NCBI GenBank assembly: GCA_000433255.1
Contig: HF998230.1
Coordinates: forward strand, 11,477-75,476
Length of the DNA stretch: 64,000 nt
Reading direction: 5' to 3'
Source: Coprobacillus sp. CAG:605
GTDB lineage: Bacteria > Bacillota_I > Bacilli_A > RF39 > UBA660
Positions 42,397 through 50,338 of the stretch are shown here, piece by piece. The position numbers and the translations under genes are program-made. The notes under the pieces are model-generated. The model did not search any database, was not told where the DNA came from, and was given only the letters and a program-made list of their open reading frames with translations. Positions within the stretch are counted from its first letter, which is position 1. Each line of letters begins with the position of its first letter.

Positions 42397-44531
42397 AAAA
42401 AGTAGAACTACTAGCACCCGCTGGTGATATAAATTCCCTACGTGCCGCTATTGAAGCTGGCTGCGATGCTGTATATTTAGGCGGCAAACAATTCGGAGCT
42501 CGTGCATACTCCAATAATTTTACGAAAGAAGATCTAGTTGAAGCTATAAAACTATGTCATTTATATGGCGTTAAAGTCTATGTAACTTGTAACACTATAA
42601 TATATGAAAACGAAGTACCAGACTTTTTAGACTACGTTAGATTCCTCCATCAAAATAACGTCGATGCTATTCTTATCCAAGACTTAGGAATGCTAGACTT
42701 AGTTCATAAAAAATTTCCTAACTTAGAAATCCACTCCTCAACCCAAATGCATATCCATAATTTAGACGATGTTAAACTAATGGAAAGACTTGGTATTAAA
42801 AGAGTAGTTCTAGCCCGTGAAACTTCTATTACAGCCATTAAAAATATTAAAACACATTCTAACATTGATTTAGAAATCTTTGTTCATGGATCTTTATGTA
42901 TCTCATATTCTGGTGAATGTTTAATGTCCAGTCTAATTGGAGGCCGCAGTGGCAACAGAGGAATGTGTGCTGGAACTTGTCGCTTGCCATACAATGTCCT
43001 ATCTAATCATAAAATAATTAATAAAAATGAACCATATCCTTTATCTACTAAAGACCTAAACTCCCTAGAAAACTTAGAAGAATTACTTAATACTGGCATA
43101 ACTTCTCTTAAAATAGAAGGCCGTATGAAATCAAGTGACTATGTCTACTGTGTTGTCAAACTATATCGCCAAGCCATAGATAGCTACTACAAATATGGTA
43201 AAGTAATTATTAATGAATCTATCCTTCATGACTTAAAAATAATCTTTAATCGTGGTTATACCAAAGGTTTTCTCTTTAATACTGATATCCATGATTTTAT
43301 CAATGGCAAAAGACCTAACCATGAAGGGGTTGAAGTAGGTACTATTATAGCTTGTAAAAAGAAAATTGCTACTATAAAATTAAGTGATACAATAAATATT
43401 GGTGATGGCATAAGAATACTAGGTGAACATGAACAAGGTTTAATAGTCAATGACTTTTATATAGATAACAAACTAAGAAAAAAAGCTAGTAGTGGTGATA
43501 TCATAACAATCAAAGTCCATGAAGCCGTAAAACCAAATAGTAAAGTTTTATTAACTAATTCAAGAATTATTCATGAAAATATTGAAGAAACATTAAAATT
43601 AAACCCCAGAAAAGTACCAATTTCTTTAAAACTAACAGCTAAGTTAGATAGACCATTAACATTAGAAGTAAGTGATTCTAAAAATATAATTATTCTAAAG
43701 GATAATATCGTTGAAGAAGCCAGTAACCTACCAACAACTAAAGAAACATTAACAGAAAAACTATCCAAAGTAGGTAATACTATATATAAACTAGAAAATA
43801 TAACCTTAGAATGTGATAATAATATCTTTATTCCTTTAAAAAATCTAAACGAACTACGTCGTAACGCCCTAGAACAACTAAATGAAAAACGTTTATATCA
43901 AATACCATTTAAAGAAGAAGAATATAGTATTGAAGTACCAGATTTTAAACAAACTAAATTAAAAACTTGCTTAGTAAATTCTAAAGAACAATATAACCAA
44001 GTTAAAAATGAATCTTATGATATCATATATAGTACATTAGATATCCCTAATACGATAAAAAAATATCCCAAAGTTATGAACGACTATCCTGATAATCTAA
44101 AACAAGCCCTAGTAGGTGAAGTAGGGGTATTCAATAAATATCATCAAAATATTGATACTGACTATTCTCTAAATGTTGTCAATTCTTATACTGTGGCATT
44201 TCTTCATAACTTGGGCGCTAAGAAAATAACCCTTTCTTATGAACTTAATGAAACTCAAATTATAGAACTTATCTCTAACTATCACCAAAGATATCATAAA
44301 CATCCTAACTTAGAAGTAATAGTCTATGGCTATCCTGAAATAATGATATCTAAGTTTAGTCTAAATAAATACTATAATAATAATGACTTAAAATTAGAAG
44401 ATAGATATCATAACTTGTATAAAATAGAAACTACTAATGATTTAATGACAATCTATCATTGTAAACTATTAGATAATAGAAATATTGATTACTATAAACT
44501 AGGTATTAATTCAATACGCATAAATCTATAA
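42378..44531 (+). CDS. U32 family peptidase, RlhA-like
   Basis: 717 residues. The N-terminal U32 domain shows LLAPAGDINSLRAAIEAGCD, AVYLGGKQFGAR and the family signature EIFVHGSLCISYSG ... GGRSGNRGMCAGTCR, with its conserved Cys. A DUF3656-like C-terminal part follows. Relatives include the E. coli RlhA enzyme, which hydroxylates 23S rRNA cytosine 2501, and collagenase-like proteins; an RNA modification role is now favoured for this long form. The final ~180 residues are less conserved. Confidence 0.85.
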   Translation: MEPTTIKKVELLAPAGDINSLRAAIEAGCDAVYLGGKQFGARAYSNNFTKEDLVEAIKLCHLYGVKVYVTCNTIIYENEVPDFLDYVRFLHQNNVDAILIQDLGMLDLVHKKFPNLEIHSSTQMHIHNLDDVKLMERLGIKRVVLARETSITAIKNIKTHSNIDLEIFVHGSLCISYSGECLMSSLIGGRSGNRGMCAGTCRLPYNVLSNHKIINKNEPYPLSTKDLNSLENLEELLNTGITSLKIEGRMKSSDYVYCVVKLYRQAIDSYYKYGKVIINESILHDLKIIFNRGYTKGFLFNTDIHDFINGKRPNHEGVEVGTIIACKKKIATIKLSDTINIGDGIRILGEHEQGLIVNDFYIDNKLRKKASSGDIITIKVHEAVKPNSKVLLTNSRIIHENIEETLKLNPRKVPISLKLTAKLDRPLTLEVSDSKNIIILKDNIVEEASNLPTTKETLTEKLSKVGNTIYKLENITLECDNNIFIPLKNLNELRRNALEQLNEKRLYQIPFKEEEYSIEVPDFKQTKLKTCLVNSKEQYNQVKNESYDIIYSTLDIPNTIKKYPKVMNDYPDNLKQALVGEVGVFNKYHQNIDTDYSLNVVNSYTVAFLHNLGAKKITLSYELNETQIIELISNYHQRYHKHPNLEVIVYGYPEIMISKFSLNKYYNNNDLKLEDRYHNLYKIETTNDLMTIYHCKLLDNRNIDYYKLGINSIRINL

Positions 44532-44650
44532 AATAATATAACCAAATGATTATATATATTTTAGCTATAAACCAAATATTAAAAGTTTCTTTAAAAACAA
44601 CAAATGTGTTGTATGACTTAAAATGTCATAAAAAATGTTTGATTTTTGTG

Positions 44651-44680
44651 TTGAAATATATCTTAACAATGTAGTATAAT
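44651..44680 (+). promoter_or_regulatory. Promoter of the variable surface protein gene
   Basis: TTGAAA, 18-base spacer, TATAAT. A TATGAC/GTCATA hairpin lies just upstream (about 44611-44629). Confidence 0.7.
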
Positions 44681-44731
44681 TAAAATAACATAGGCGTATA
44701 GCCAAATAGTTATGAAGTAGGATGGTATTAT

Positions 44732-46003
44732 ATGAATAAAAAATTAAAAATAGCCTTAGCATCTGTTGGAGTTTTATTAACCATTTGTATTTGTATAGGA
44801 ATAAGTTATGCATATTGGTTGACAGCAAAAACACAAACTGATGCCAACGTTGCTAAGGCTAACTGCTTTGATACTGTGTTTATCGAAAACAGTAGTGCAA
44901 TTAACCTGGAAAAACAATTTCCTATAACGGATGAACAGGGAGAAGCACTAAAACCCTATTCATTCACAATTAAGAATACTTGTACATATTCTGCTAATTA
45001 TCAAATTAATTTAGAGACATTAGCAAGTACCTTAAAATTAAAAAATCTTCGTGTTAAAATAGGCACTAAAGCTTCTAACCTTTTATCAAATTATCCAGAT
45101 GCTAGTGCATCTAAAGTTATAAGTACTGCTACTGATGCTAGAAGATTAACAGTGGGTACTCTTGATACAGGAGATTCAATGACCTACGAATTAAGAGTAT
45201 GGTTAGATAAAGATACAACATTAGATGATATCAATAATACAGTTGGTGCAGATAATAGTTGGCAAGGAAAGATAACTGTTACAACAACCCTTGCTACAGA
45301 TATAACCAACTTTGATGATGGTGTTATAGCGTCATACCCTAAATTATATCAAGGTTTAATTCCCGTTCGTTATGATGACTCGGGAAATGCCGTAGTAGCA
45401 TCTTCTACTGAAGAATGGTTCAATTATGGTAAACATAAATGGGCTAATGCTGTTTTAGTAGATTGCAGTGACAATACAATAAAAAATAAATACTTTAATA
45501 GTGATATGCAACTACGTGAAGACGCTGTAGGCAAGACTATTTCTATGGATGAAATATTACAGATGTATGTTTGGATACCAAGATACAGATATAAATTATT
45601 TAATGCCGCAAATGGTACAGTAAATGAACAAGCTGTTCAAATAGAATTTGAAAAAGCTAGTGCTGATAAATCAACTGGTACTAAAAATGGCGAATGGCTA
45701 ACTCATCCCGCATTTACATTTGGCAATACGGAATTACCTGGTTTCTGGGCTGCTAAGTTTGAAGCCTCAGGCTCAACTGATAATTATCAAATTAAACCAA
45801 ATCAAAAGTCCACAGCAGTTGATGGTCAACCTCAATGGGGTCCTTCAATTACTGGGTGTGCCGGAGCATCTACAAGTGCTGGTGTATCAAGTTCTCAAAC
45901 TGCTTGTGCCTCAGGTTATGATTGGACAGCTAAAGGTGTAAATGCTTCAACTACCGGTAACCAATATGGAATATATGATATGTCCGGTGGTGCTTGGGAT
46001 TAG
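44732..46003 (+). CDS. Variable surface protein, N-terminal part (gene interrupted)
   Basis: 423 residues. The leader (GVLLTICICIGISYAYWLTA) resembles SipW-dependent TasA-type leaders. A beta domain (about 30-195) follows, then the start of an FGE-sulfatase/C-type-lectin-like domain: MYVWIPRYRYKLF, ELPGFWAAKFEASG. After PNQKSTA (codon ending at 45817) the frame runs into a 181-bp segment homologous to a stretch further downstream (VDGQPQWGPSITGCAG ... YGIYDMSGGAW) and then stops at TAG 46001. Without that segment the frame would continue as ISAAKSITLN. The protein made now would lack its variable C-terminus. Confidence 0.75.
   Translation: MNKKLKIALASVGVLLTICICIGISYAYWLTAKTQTDANVAKANCFDTVFIENSSAINLEKQFPITDEQGEALKPYSFTIKNTCTYSANYQINLETLASTLKLKNLRVKIGTKASNLLSNYPDASASKVISTATDARRLTVGTLDTGDSMTYELRVWLDKDTTLDDINNTVGADNSWQGKITVTTTLATDITNFDDGVIASYPKLYQGLIPVRYDDSGNAVVASSTEEWFNYGKHKWANAVLVDCSDNTIKNKYFNSDMQLREDAVGKTISMDEILQMYVWIPRYRYKLFNAANGTVNEQAVQIEFEKASADKSTGTKNGEWLTHPAFTFGNTELPGFWAAKFEASGSTDNYQIKPNQKSTAVDGQPQWGPSITGCAGASTSAGVSSSQTACASGYDWTAKGVNASTTGNQYGIYDMSGGAWD
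45818..45998 (+). repeat. 181-bp segment, copy 1 (frame-breaking)
   Basis: Homologous over its whole 181 bp to 46215-46395, with about 26 mostly synonymous differences and a perfectly matching last ~38 bp. 181 is not a multiple of three, so its presence shifts the frame of the host gene. Confidence 0.85.
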
Positions 46004-46214
46004 TGCCGCAAAAAGTATCACTTTGAATTCTACTAAATACGGGCTAAATAGTGGCGCAGTTGATTCTCATATGATGAAAAATACGGAGTGGGGTGCTATT
46101 GCCTTCCTAACAAACTCAATTTATGGACGTTATAATGATTCCTCAACTTGTATTGCATCTGGCTGTGAAGTATGGATAAATAATATAAATACTGGTTATG
46201 GTAATGGTACTGAG

Positions 46215-46395
46215 GTTGATGGTCAACCACAGTGGGGTCCATCAATAACAGGCTGTGCAGGATCATCAACCAGTGCTGGTGTTTCAAATTCTCAAACGGC
46301 ATGTGCTTCTGGATATGACTGGAAAACTAAGGGTGTTAATGCCTCAACTACAGGAAATCAATATGGAATATATGATATGTCCGGTGGTGCTTGGG
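46215..46395 (+). repeat. 181-bp segment, copy 2 (native position)
   Basis: Same length as copy 1 and in the expected domain order of the FGE-like fold, so this is the native copy and copy 1 is the extra one. Confidence 0.85.
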
Positions 46396-46628
46396 AATAT
46401 GTAATGGGTGTACAAAAAGATTCTAATGGCAATGTCCAAGTTGGCTCGTCTGGCTTTAGTACTTCAAGTCTTCCTGATAGTAAGTACTATGACTTATATG
46501 ATTACCAAGCAGAAGATGGAGTAGGTTATACTAGATATCATCTAGGAGATGCTACTAGAGAAGTTTTAAAGAATACTTCTAGTCAAGGAGGAAATGCTTG
46601 GTGGAGTGATTATTCTTATAACATATTC

Positions 46629-46760
46629 AGCTCTGAGCCTTGGGTTATTCGTGGTGGCAATTACAACGACGGCTCCCGTGCAGGCGTGTTTGCCTTCAAC
46701 CATTATAACGCAGGAGGTTGGACGATTTATTCGTTCCGCTCCGTGCTTTCTGCCGGGTAG
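46629..46760 (+). other. DGR-like variable region (VR1)
   Basis: The last 44 codons of the surface protein gene. Compared without gaps with the 123-bp cassette at 47756, about 77 of 123 positions match; differences cluster in the codons after RGG, around AGVF and before SFR, while the 5' edge and the final 18 bases (TTCCGCTCCGTGCTTTCT) are the same. It is more GC-rich than its surroundings. Conserved edges around a variable core, plus the hairpin that follows, are what a DGR variable region shows. Not proven without a template repeat. Confidence 0.65.
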
Positions 46761-46772
46761 TTGCGAAGCAAC
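46760..46772 (+). other. GAA-loop hairpin just after VR1
   Basis: GTTGC-GAA-GCAAC starts on the last base of the stop codon. DGR variable regions are commonly followed by a small DNA hairpin/cruciform needed for mutagenic homing; this one is in the right place, though its stem is only five pairs. Confidence 0.5.
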
Positions 46773-46827
46773 ACACAATTTATAAGTTCAATAATATAAC
46801 AAAACATATAAAAATATAATGAAAGTT

Positions 46828-46855
46828 AGCTATTAGTTCACACTAATAGCTTTTT
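46828..46855 (+). terminator. Terminator of the variable surface protein gene
   Basis: AGCTATTAGT/ACTAATAGCT stem, four-base loop, five T. Confidence 0.9.
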
Positions 46856-46915
46856 GACATCCAAATAAAAAAATGCTAGACCTTAGATAGTAATAATAAG
46901 GAAGGAAGTAGAAAG

Positions 46916-47149
46916 ATGAAGTTGAGTTTAAAAAACAAATTGTGGTGGGCTCAAAATAAAGATAGAATAACAAGAATAGGTATAATATCTATAACAGCAC
47001 TTATCTTAGTAGTGTCTGCAATGTATTTTACATATTCAAAATTTACTGCTAAAAATGAAGCAACAGCATATGAAACAACAGTAGAAAAATTCACCAAAAA
47101 GGCTCTGTCCCACAACTTTTGGGACAGAACCTTAATAGCAAAGAATTAA
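46916..47149 (+). pseudogene. Truncated membrane/secreted protein
   Basis: The 77-codon frame begins with a good ribosome site (GGAAGGA) and encodes a basic start, one membrane segment (about 21-40) and FTYSKFTAKNEATAYETTVE, like the first part of a TasA-type or other exported protein. At codon 62 it runs into a 31-base palindrome and then ends in sequence belonging to another gene remnant. The 3' part of the original gene is gone. Confidence 0.45.
47101..47131. mobile_element. 31-base palindrome, possible IS/MITE remnant
   Basis: GGCTCTGTCCCA and TGGGACAGAACC face each other across a seven-base loop (CAACTTT). GGxTCTGT... ends are common terminal inverted repeats of insertion sequences, and the palindrome lies exactly at the junction of two gene remnants. 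No transposase is present and no T-run follows, so a terminator is unlikely. Confidence 0.35.
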
Positions 47150-47349
47150 GGAACATGATTTTAGCATTTATCAAAGATTCATCTAATGGAAGAACAAGAC
47201 AGGAAATTAATAATTATATTTATCCAAAAATGGATGGCGACATGATATTCAAAAATAATAAAACAAGAACATCATTAACATATTTAAGAAAAAAAGGATT
47301 AATTAAAAATAAAAATACATATAAAAAACCAGTTTGGTTTGTTAAATAA
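47119..47349 (+). pseudogene. C-terminal winged-helix remnant of an AAA/AlbA-type protein
   Basis: After the palindrome the frame reads LNSKELRNMILAFIKDSSNG, then RTRQEINNYIYPKM, TRTSLTYLRKKGLIKNK and a closing KKPVWFVK. This pattern (helix, helix, Lys-rich wing, PxW ending) is that of the C-terminal winged helix of divergent AAA/AlbA-domain putative DNA-binding proteins. The catalytic and AlbA parts are missing. An ATG at 47155 could allow a 64-residue product, but without a clear ribosome site. Confidence 0.4.
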
Positions 47350-47363
47350 AATTATGCACAGTT

Positions 47364-47400
47364 CTGCAGAAAAATGCAAACCTCTGCGTAATTCTGCAGA
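47364..47400. repeat. CTGCAG repeat, copy A
   Basis: 37 bases with 34 identical to copy B at 47540-47576. It starts and ends with CTGCAGA and includes AAAAATGCAAACCTCT. Confidence 0.75.
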
Positions 47401-47539
47401 AGAAAATGAAATTCCTTTCCAAAAAGTATGAAAATAAGAAAGTGAAACCAAGCATAATCTAAAAAATGCCCCGAATATACGGCAAATTTTCACTTTTGAT
47501 TTAATATTTAAAGCAAGCTTATTAGGTCATTACAAATCT

Positions 47540-47576
47540 CTGCAGAAAAATGCAAACCTCTTCACAATTCTGCAGA
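47540..47576. repeat. CTGCAG repeat, copy B
   Basis: Same orientation as copy A, 176 bases downstream. The unit is bounded by CTGCAGA on both sides; looser relatives lie between sufB and ssb. Confidence 0.75.
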
Positions 47577-47755
47577 CAAAAGTAAACTAGCGATAGATAA
47601 AGTAATTGAATAAATAAAAAACAGCCAAAATAGTACTTGCCTTATAATTGCTGAAATTAAAAAATAACAATGAAGTAATTCATTTATGTTAAAATGAAAT
47701 AGTCATGAAAATGGCTGGGACTAGAACTGTAATATTTATTCCCGCAGTGACGAAA

Positions 47756-47878
47756 AGCTCTAACCCTTGGATGGTACGTGGTGGCGCTAATTGGGACGTC
47801 TCGCAAGCAGGGGTGTTCTACTTTTGGCGCTACACTGGTAGTGGAAACATTGAAAGATCGTTCCGCTCCGTGCTTTCT
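47756..47878 (+). pseudogene. Orphan variable-region-like cassette (VR2)
   Basis: 123 bp alignable without gaps to VR1: NPWMVRGG, then ANWDVSQAGVFYFW, then SFRSVLS. Upstream, an out-of-frame NGWD-stop-NCNIYS segment looks like the decayed part of the same domain. Its short open frame (47705-47944) begins only 17 codons earlier, so no complete lectin domain can be made. No hairpin follows. It is probably the end of a second, lost target gene. Confidence 0.55.
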
Positions 47879-48156
47879 CGGCTAAACTATGGATTAAAGA
47901 TAGTAAAAAAATATTTTTTTTTAAACACAAATAGAGGTTATTGACTAAATATTTATATCTTAATTCATTGAAGTTCAGTTCCAATCTACAACAGTAGGTT
48001 AAAATTAATAAGAAGATTCTTAACTAGTAAATCAGTGAATTTTAAGCATCTTCCAAGTATTTGGAGTATCCAAAAGATACTCTCTTACTCGTAAAAATAA
48101 ATATACAAAAAGCCTTAAATATGCTATAGTATACGTTAAAAGAAAGCGGGATAGTT

Positions 48157-48522
48157 ATGCTAATAAAAGAGGTTAGAAAAGAAAAAGTGGATTATATAAA
48201 AGCATGGGATATGAAAAAATTAACCAAAGAAGAAAGTAAAATACTTGAATCTTTTAATAAAGCAATAGTTTATGAACTAAAAGACACTAATTTTTTCTTT
48301 GGTAATTATAAAGATAACGCTATTTGCTTAACTAAAAATAATAATTATTACGAAGTATGTCTTGGCTTTGATAAATATCGTCATTACGTTTTAGTATATA
48401 ATAATCTCATGGAAGCTTGCCTTAAAGCCTTAGAACTATCCTTAATAAGCAGAGTAGAAGACGACGAGATTAAATCAACGGCTAAACGTGCCTTAACTAG
48501 AAAGCCAAACCATGAAAACTAA
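48157..48522 (+). CDS. Small unrecognised cytoplasmic protein
   Basis: 121 residues, alpha/beta, charged, no signal or membrane segment. Recognisable phrases are NNNYYEVCLGFDKYRHYV and YNNLMEACLKALEL, which do not match a family I can name. An extended -10 precedes it. Its end overlaps the start of the sigma factor gene by 11 bases, so the two are cotranscribed and it may be a partner or regulator of that sigma factor (inference from position). Confidence 0.65.
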   Translation: MLIKEVRKEKVDYIKAWDMKKLTKEESKILESFNKAIVYELKDTNFFFGNYKDNAICLTKNNNYYEVCLGFDKYRHYVLVYNNLMEACLKALELSLISRVEDDEIKSTAKRALTRKPNHEN

Positions 48523-49213
48523 CATTTTAATGGAAGAACATGCTCCCACAATTTCCCAAGACGATCAAATAAAGTACCTAAAACTAGCCCAACAAAATAA
48601 CAAAGAAGCTCAAGAAATATTAATTAAAAGCAATATCAAACTAATAATGCACAGCTTAAATAAGAAAAATCTCCCTAAGAACTATGAGTACGAAGACCTA
48701 GTATCTGTCGGTGCCATTGGCTTATACAAAGCAATCATGAACTTCGATATTACCAGCAACATTAAATTCAGTACCTTTGCCATAAAATGCATCGATAATA
48801 GCATCTATGATTATTTTAAGAAAAGTATCAAAAGCGTAACTCCTAGTATTTTCTTAGATGCTTCCGTAGACGATTCTTCCTATAACACGCTAAAAGACAT
48901 AATGCCTGCTGATACTAACATAATATTTGATTATGAACTTAAAGAAGAATATGAAATTATTGATAAACTTGTACCTAGATTAAAGAAAAACGAACAATAC
49001 GTAATAAATCATTTTTATGGTTTTAATGGTTGTAAAATGCTAACGCAAAAAGAAATTGCCCAAAAATTAAAAGTTTCACCACAAAGAATAACCTGTATCT
49101 TAGCAACCGCCCTAAGAAAACTTCGTAATTATCTCTACCAAGAATATGGACTTGAACCAAGCTGCTCAGAACCAACAACTAGAAAACGTACTAAAAAACA
49201 AAATTGTCAGTAA
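48512..49213 (+). CDS. Divergent sigma-70 family factor, sporulation-like
   Basis: 233 residues. Region 2 is clear: EDLVSVGAIGLYKAIMNFDI then KFSTFAIKCIDNSIYDYFKK, as in sigma K/E/F/G-type factors. Region 3 is short and region 4 has the helix-turn-helix LTQKEIAQKLKVSPQRI with TALRKLRNYL. The N-terminus lacks region 1.1, so it is not the housekeeping factor. The C-terminal ~25 residues are basic (RKRTKKQ). It overlaps the 48157 gene. A later ATG at 48530 could also serve as start. Confidence 0.82.
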   Translation: MKTNILMEEHAPTISQDDQIKYLKLAQQNNKEAQEILIKSNIKLIMHSLNKKNLPKNYEYEDLVSVGAIGLYKAIMNFDITSNIKFSTFAIKCIDNSIYDYFKKSIKSVTPSIFLDASVDDSSYNTLKDIMPADTNIIFDYELKEEYEIIDKLVPRLKKNEQYVINHFYGFNGCKMLTQKEIAQKLKVSPQRITCILATALRKLRNYLYQEYGLEPSCSEPTTRKRTKKQNCQ

Positions 49214-49256
49214 CCCAAAAGTTTGATATACTATAAAAGAAAGAAGGACTTATAAT

Positions 49257-49895
49257 ATGCAATATATAAAAATTAAAAACGCTAGTAACATCATTACTAA
49301 ATCACCATACTTAGTAACTAACCCTGAAGAAAACAAAAATAAATGGTCTAAAGTATTTAACAACAATAAACCTATCTGTATCGAAATTGGCATGGGTAGG
49401 GGAGACTTCATAATCGGTATGGCTAAAAAATACCCTAACATTAACTTTATCGGTATCGAAATAAACGAATCTCAAATGGTTAACGCCGTTAAATTACTTG
49501 AAGGTCAAAAACTTCCTAACTTAAAACTAATCTGCATGGATGCCACTAACTTAGCTGATGTCTTTGGTAAAGAAATAGATACTATCTATCTAACATTCCC
49601 TGAACCATGGCCTAAGAAGAAAGACATCCGTCGTCGTCTAACGCATGAAGTTTATCTAAGAATCTATGACCGAATATTCAAGAAAAATAAACACATTATC
49701 TTAAAAACGGACAATAAAGGATACTTTGCTCATTCCTTAGAATACCTATCTCAATACTGGTATTCCTTCGAACGCGTAAGCCTTGATTTACATCATGATG
49801 AAGATCCAATTGAAAACGTTTTAACTAACTATGAAAAACAATATATCAAAGAAAATCGACCTATTTATTATGTTGATGCAAGATTTGATAATTAA
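49257..49895 (+). CDS. trmB: tRNA (guanine-46-N7)-methyltransferase
   Basis: 212 residues with the SAM site IEIGMGRGDFIIGMA, GIEINESQMV, and the catalytic/tRNA-binding LTFPEPWPKKKDIRRRLTH, all hallmarks of TrmB. It methylates G46 in the variable loop of tRNAs. AAAGAAGGA precedes the ATG. It has a strong terminator and appears monocistronic. Confidence 0.95.
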   Translation: MQYIKIKNASNIITKSPYLVTNPEENKNKWSKVFNNNKPICIEIGMGRGDFIIGMAKKYPNINFIGIEINESQMVNAVKLLEGQKLPNLKLICMDATNLADVFGKEIDTIYLTFPEPWPKKKDIRRRLTHEVYLRIYDRIFKKNKHIILKTDNKGYFAHSLEYLSQYWYSFERVSLDLHHDEDPIENVLTNYEKQYIKENRPIYYVDARFDN

Positions 49896-49908
49896 GCCAT
49901 ACTTCGAC

Positions 49909-49943
49909 AAAGAATGACACCCCAGTAGTGTTATTCTTTTTTT
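49909..49943 (+). terminator. Terminator of trmB
   Basis: AAAGAATGACAC/GTGTTATTCTTT (one G-U), seven-base loop, T-run. Confidence 0.9.
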
Positions 49944-49957
49944 GGAGATGAATTTAT

Positions 49958-50338
49958 ATGAAAAAAACGTTATTTTTTATTTTAAGCTTACTATGCAACA
50001 TTAACCTTGTAAGTGCTAAAGAAAAGGGTAAACTTGATATCTACTATATAGATACTTTTGGTGATTTTCTAAGTGAAAAAGTTACTATCGAAGATGAAAT
50101 AGGAGCCTCTTTTAACATAAGCCCTATAGAAATAGAAGGGTACTCTCTAGTCCGCGTTGACGGCACTGAATCGGGTACTTTCCAAGAAAATCCGCAAGAA
50201 CTATACTACATGTATGATTTAAATGAATATCTTCAAGCAGACAATGTCCTAACCGGTATTGAAAAATTTCCTGACCTTAATCTTTACACCTTAGGTTTCC
50301 TAGTACTCATATTAATTATTCTAAGGACTATCTTATGA
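49958..50338 (+). CDS. Exported MucBP-domain protein
   Basis: 126 residues: signal peptide (1-20), one MucBP-like beta domain (LDIYYIDTFGDFLSEK, IEGYSLVRVDGTESGTF, YYMYDLNEYL), and a C-terminal hydrophobic segment (about 106-125). MucBP domains occur in mucin-binding adhesins, usually in many copies; one copy on a short anchored protein is unusual. The end DNVLTGIEKFPDLN before the hydrophobic part is not a standard LPxTG. The stop overlaps the sortase start (ATGA), so it is coupled to the sortase. Confidence 0.7.
   Translation: MKKTLFFILSLLCNINLVSAKEKGKLDIYYIDTFGDFLSEKVTIEDEIGASFNISPIEIEGYSLVRVDGTESGTFQENPQELYYMYDLNEYLQADNVLTGIEKFPDLNLYTLGFLVLILIILRTIL

Larger units (their letters stand above)
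45942..46760 (+). pseudogene. Variable surface protein, C-terminal part (FGE/C-type-lectin domain)
   Basis: Continuation of the 44732 gene in another frame; true homology starts at about 45999 (ISAAKSITLN). It contains MMKNTEWGAIAFLTNSIYGR, the second 181-bp copy, YGIYDMSGGAWEYVMG, and the end WVIRGGNYNDGSRAGVFAFN ... SFRSVLSAG. This is the fold used by DGR target proteins, with the variable ligand-binding residues near the C-terminus. No ribosome site is seen for separate translation. Deleting one copy plus the interval (397 bp) by recombination between the repeats would rejoin both halves in frame. Confidence 0.7.
47350..48156. other. Remnant-rich stretch before the 48157 gene
   Basis: No intact gene. 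It contains two CTGCAG repeats (47364-47400, 47540-47576), an orphan variable-region-like cassette (47756-47878), a GAGTATC-CAAAA-GATACTC hairpin (48064-48082) and an extended -10 (TGCTATAGT, 48122-48130) for the next gene. Confidence 0.6.

Noticed and set aside
46594..46785. Alternative frames across VR1 on both strands
   Set aside because: They merely mirror the GC-richer variable region; only the SFRSVLS frame matches the lectin domain.
47756..47878. VR2 as the DGR template repeat
   Set aside because: It is not adenine-rich at the variable codons, differs from VR1 at many non-adenine positions and has no reverse transcriptase gene next to it.
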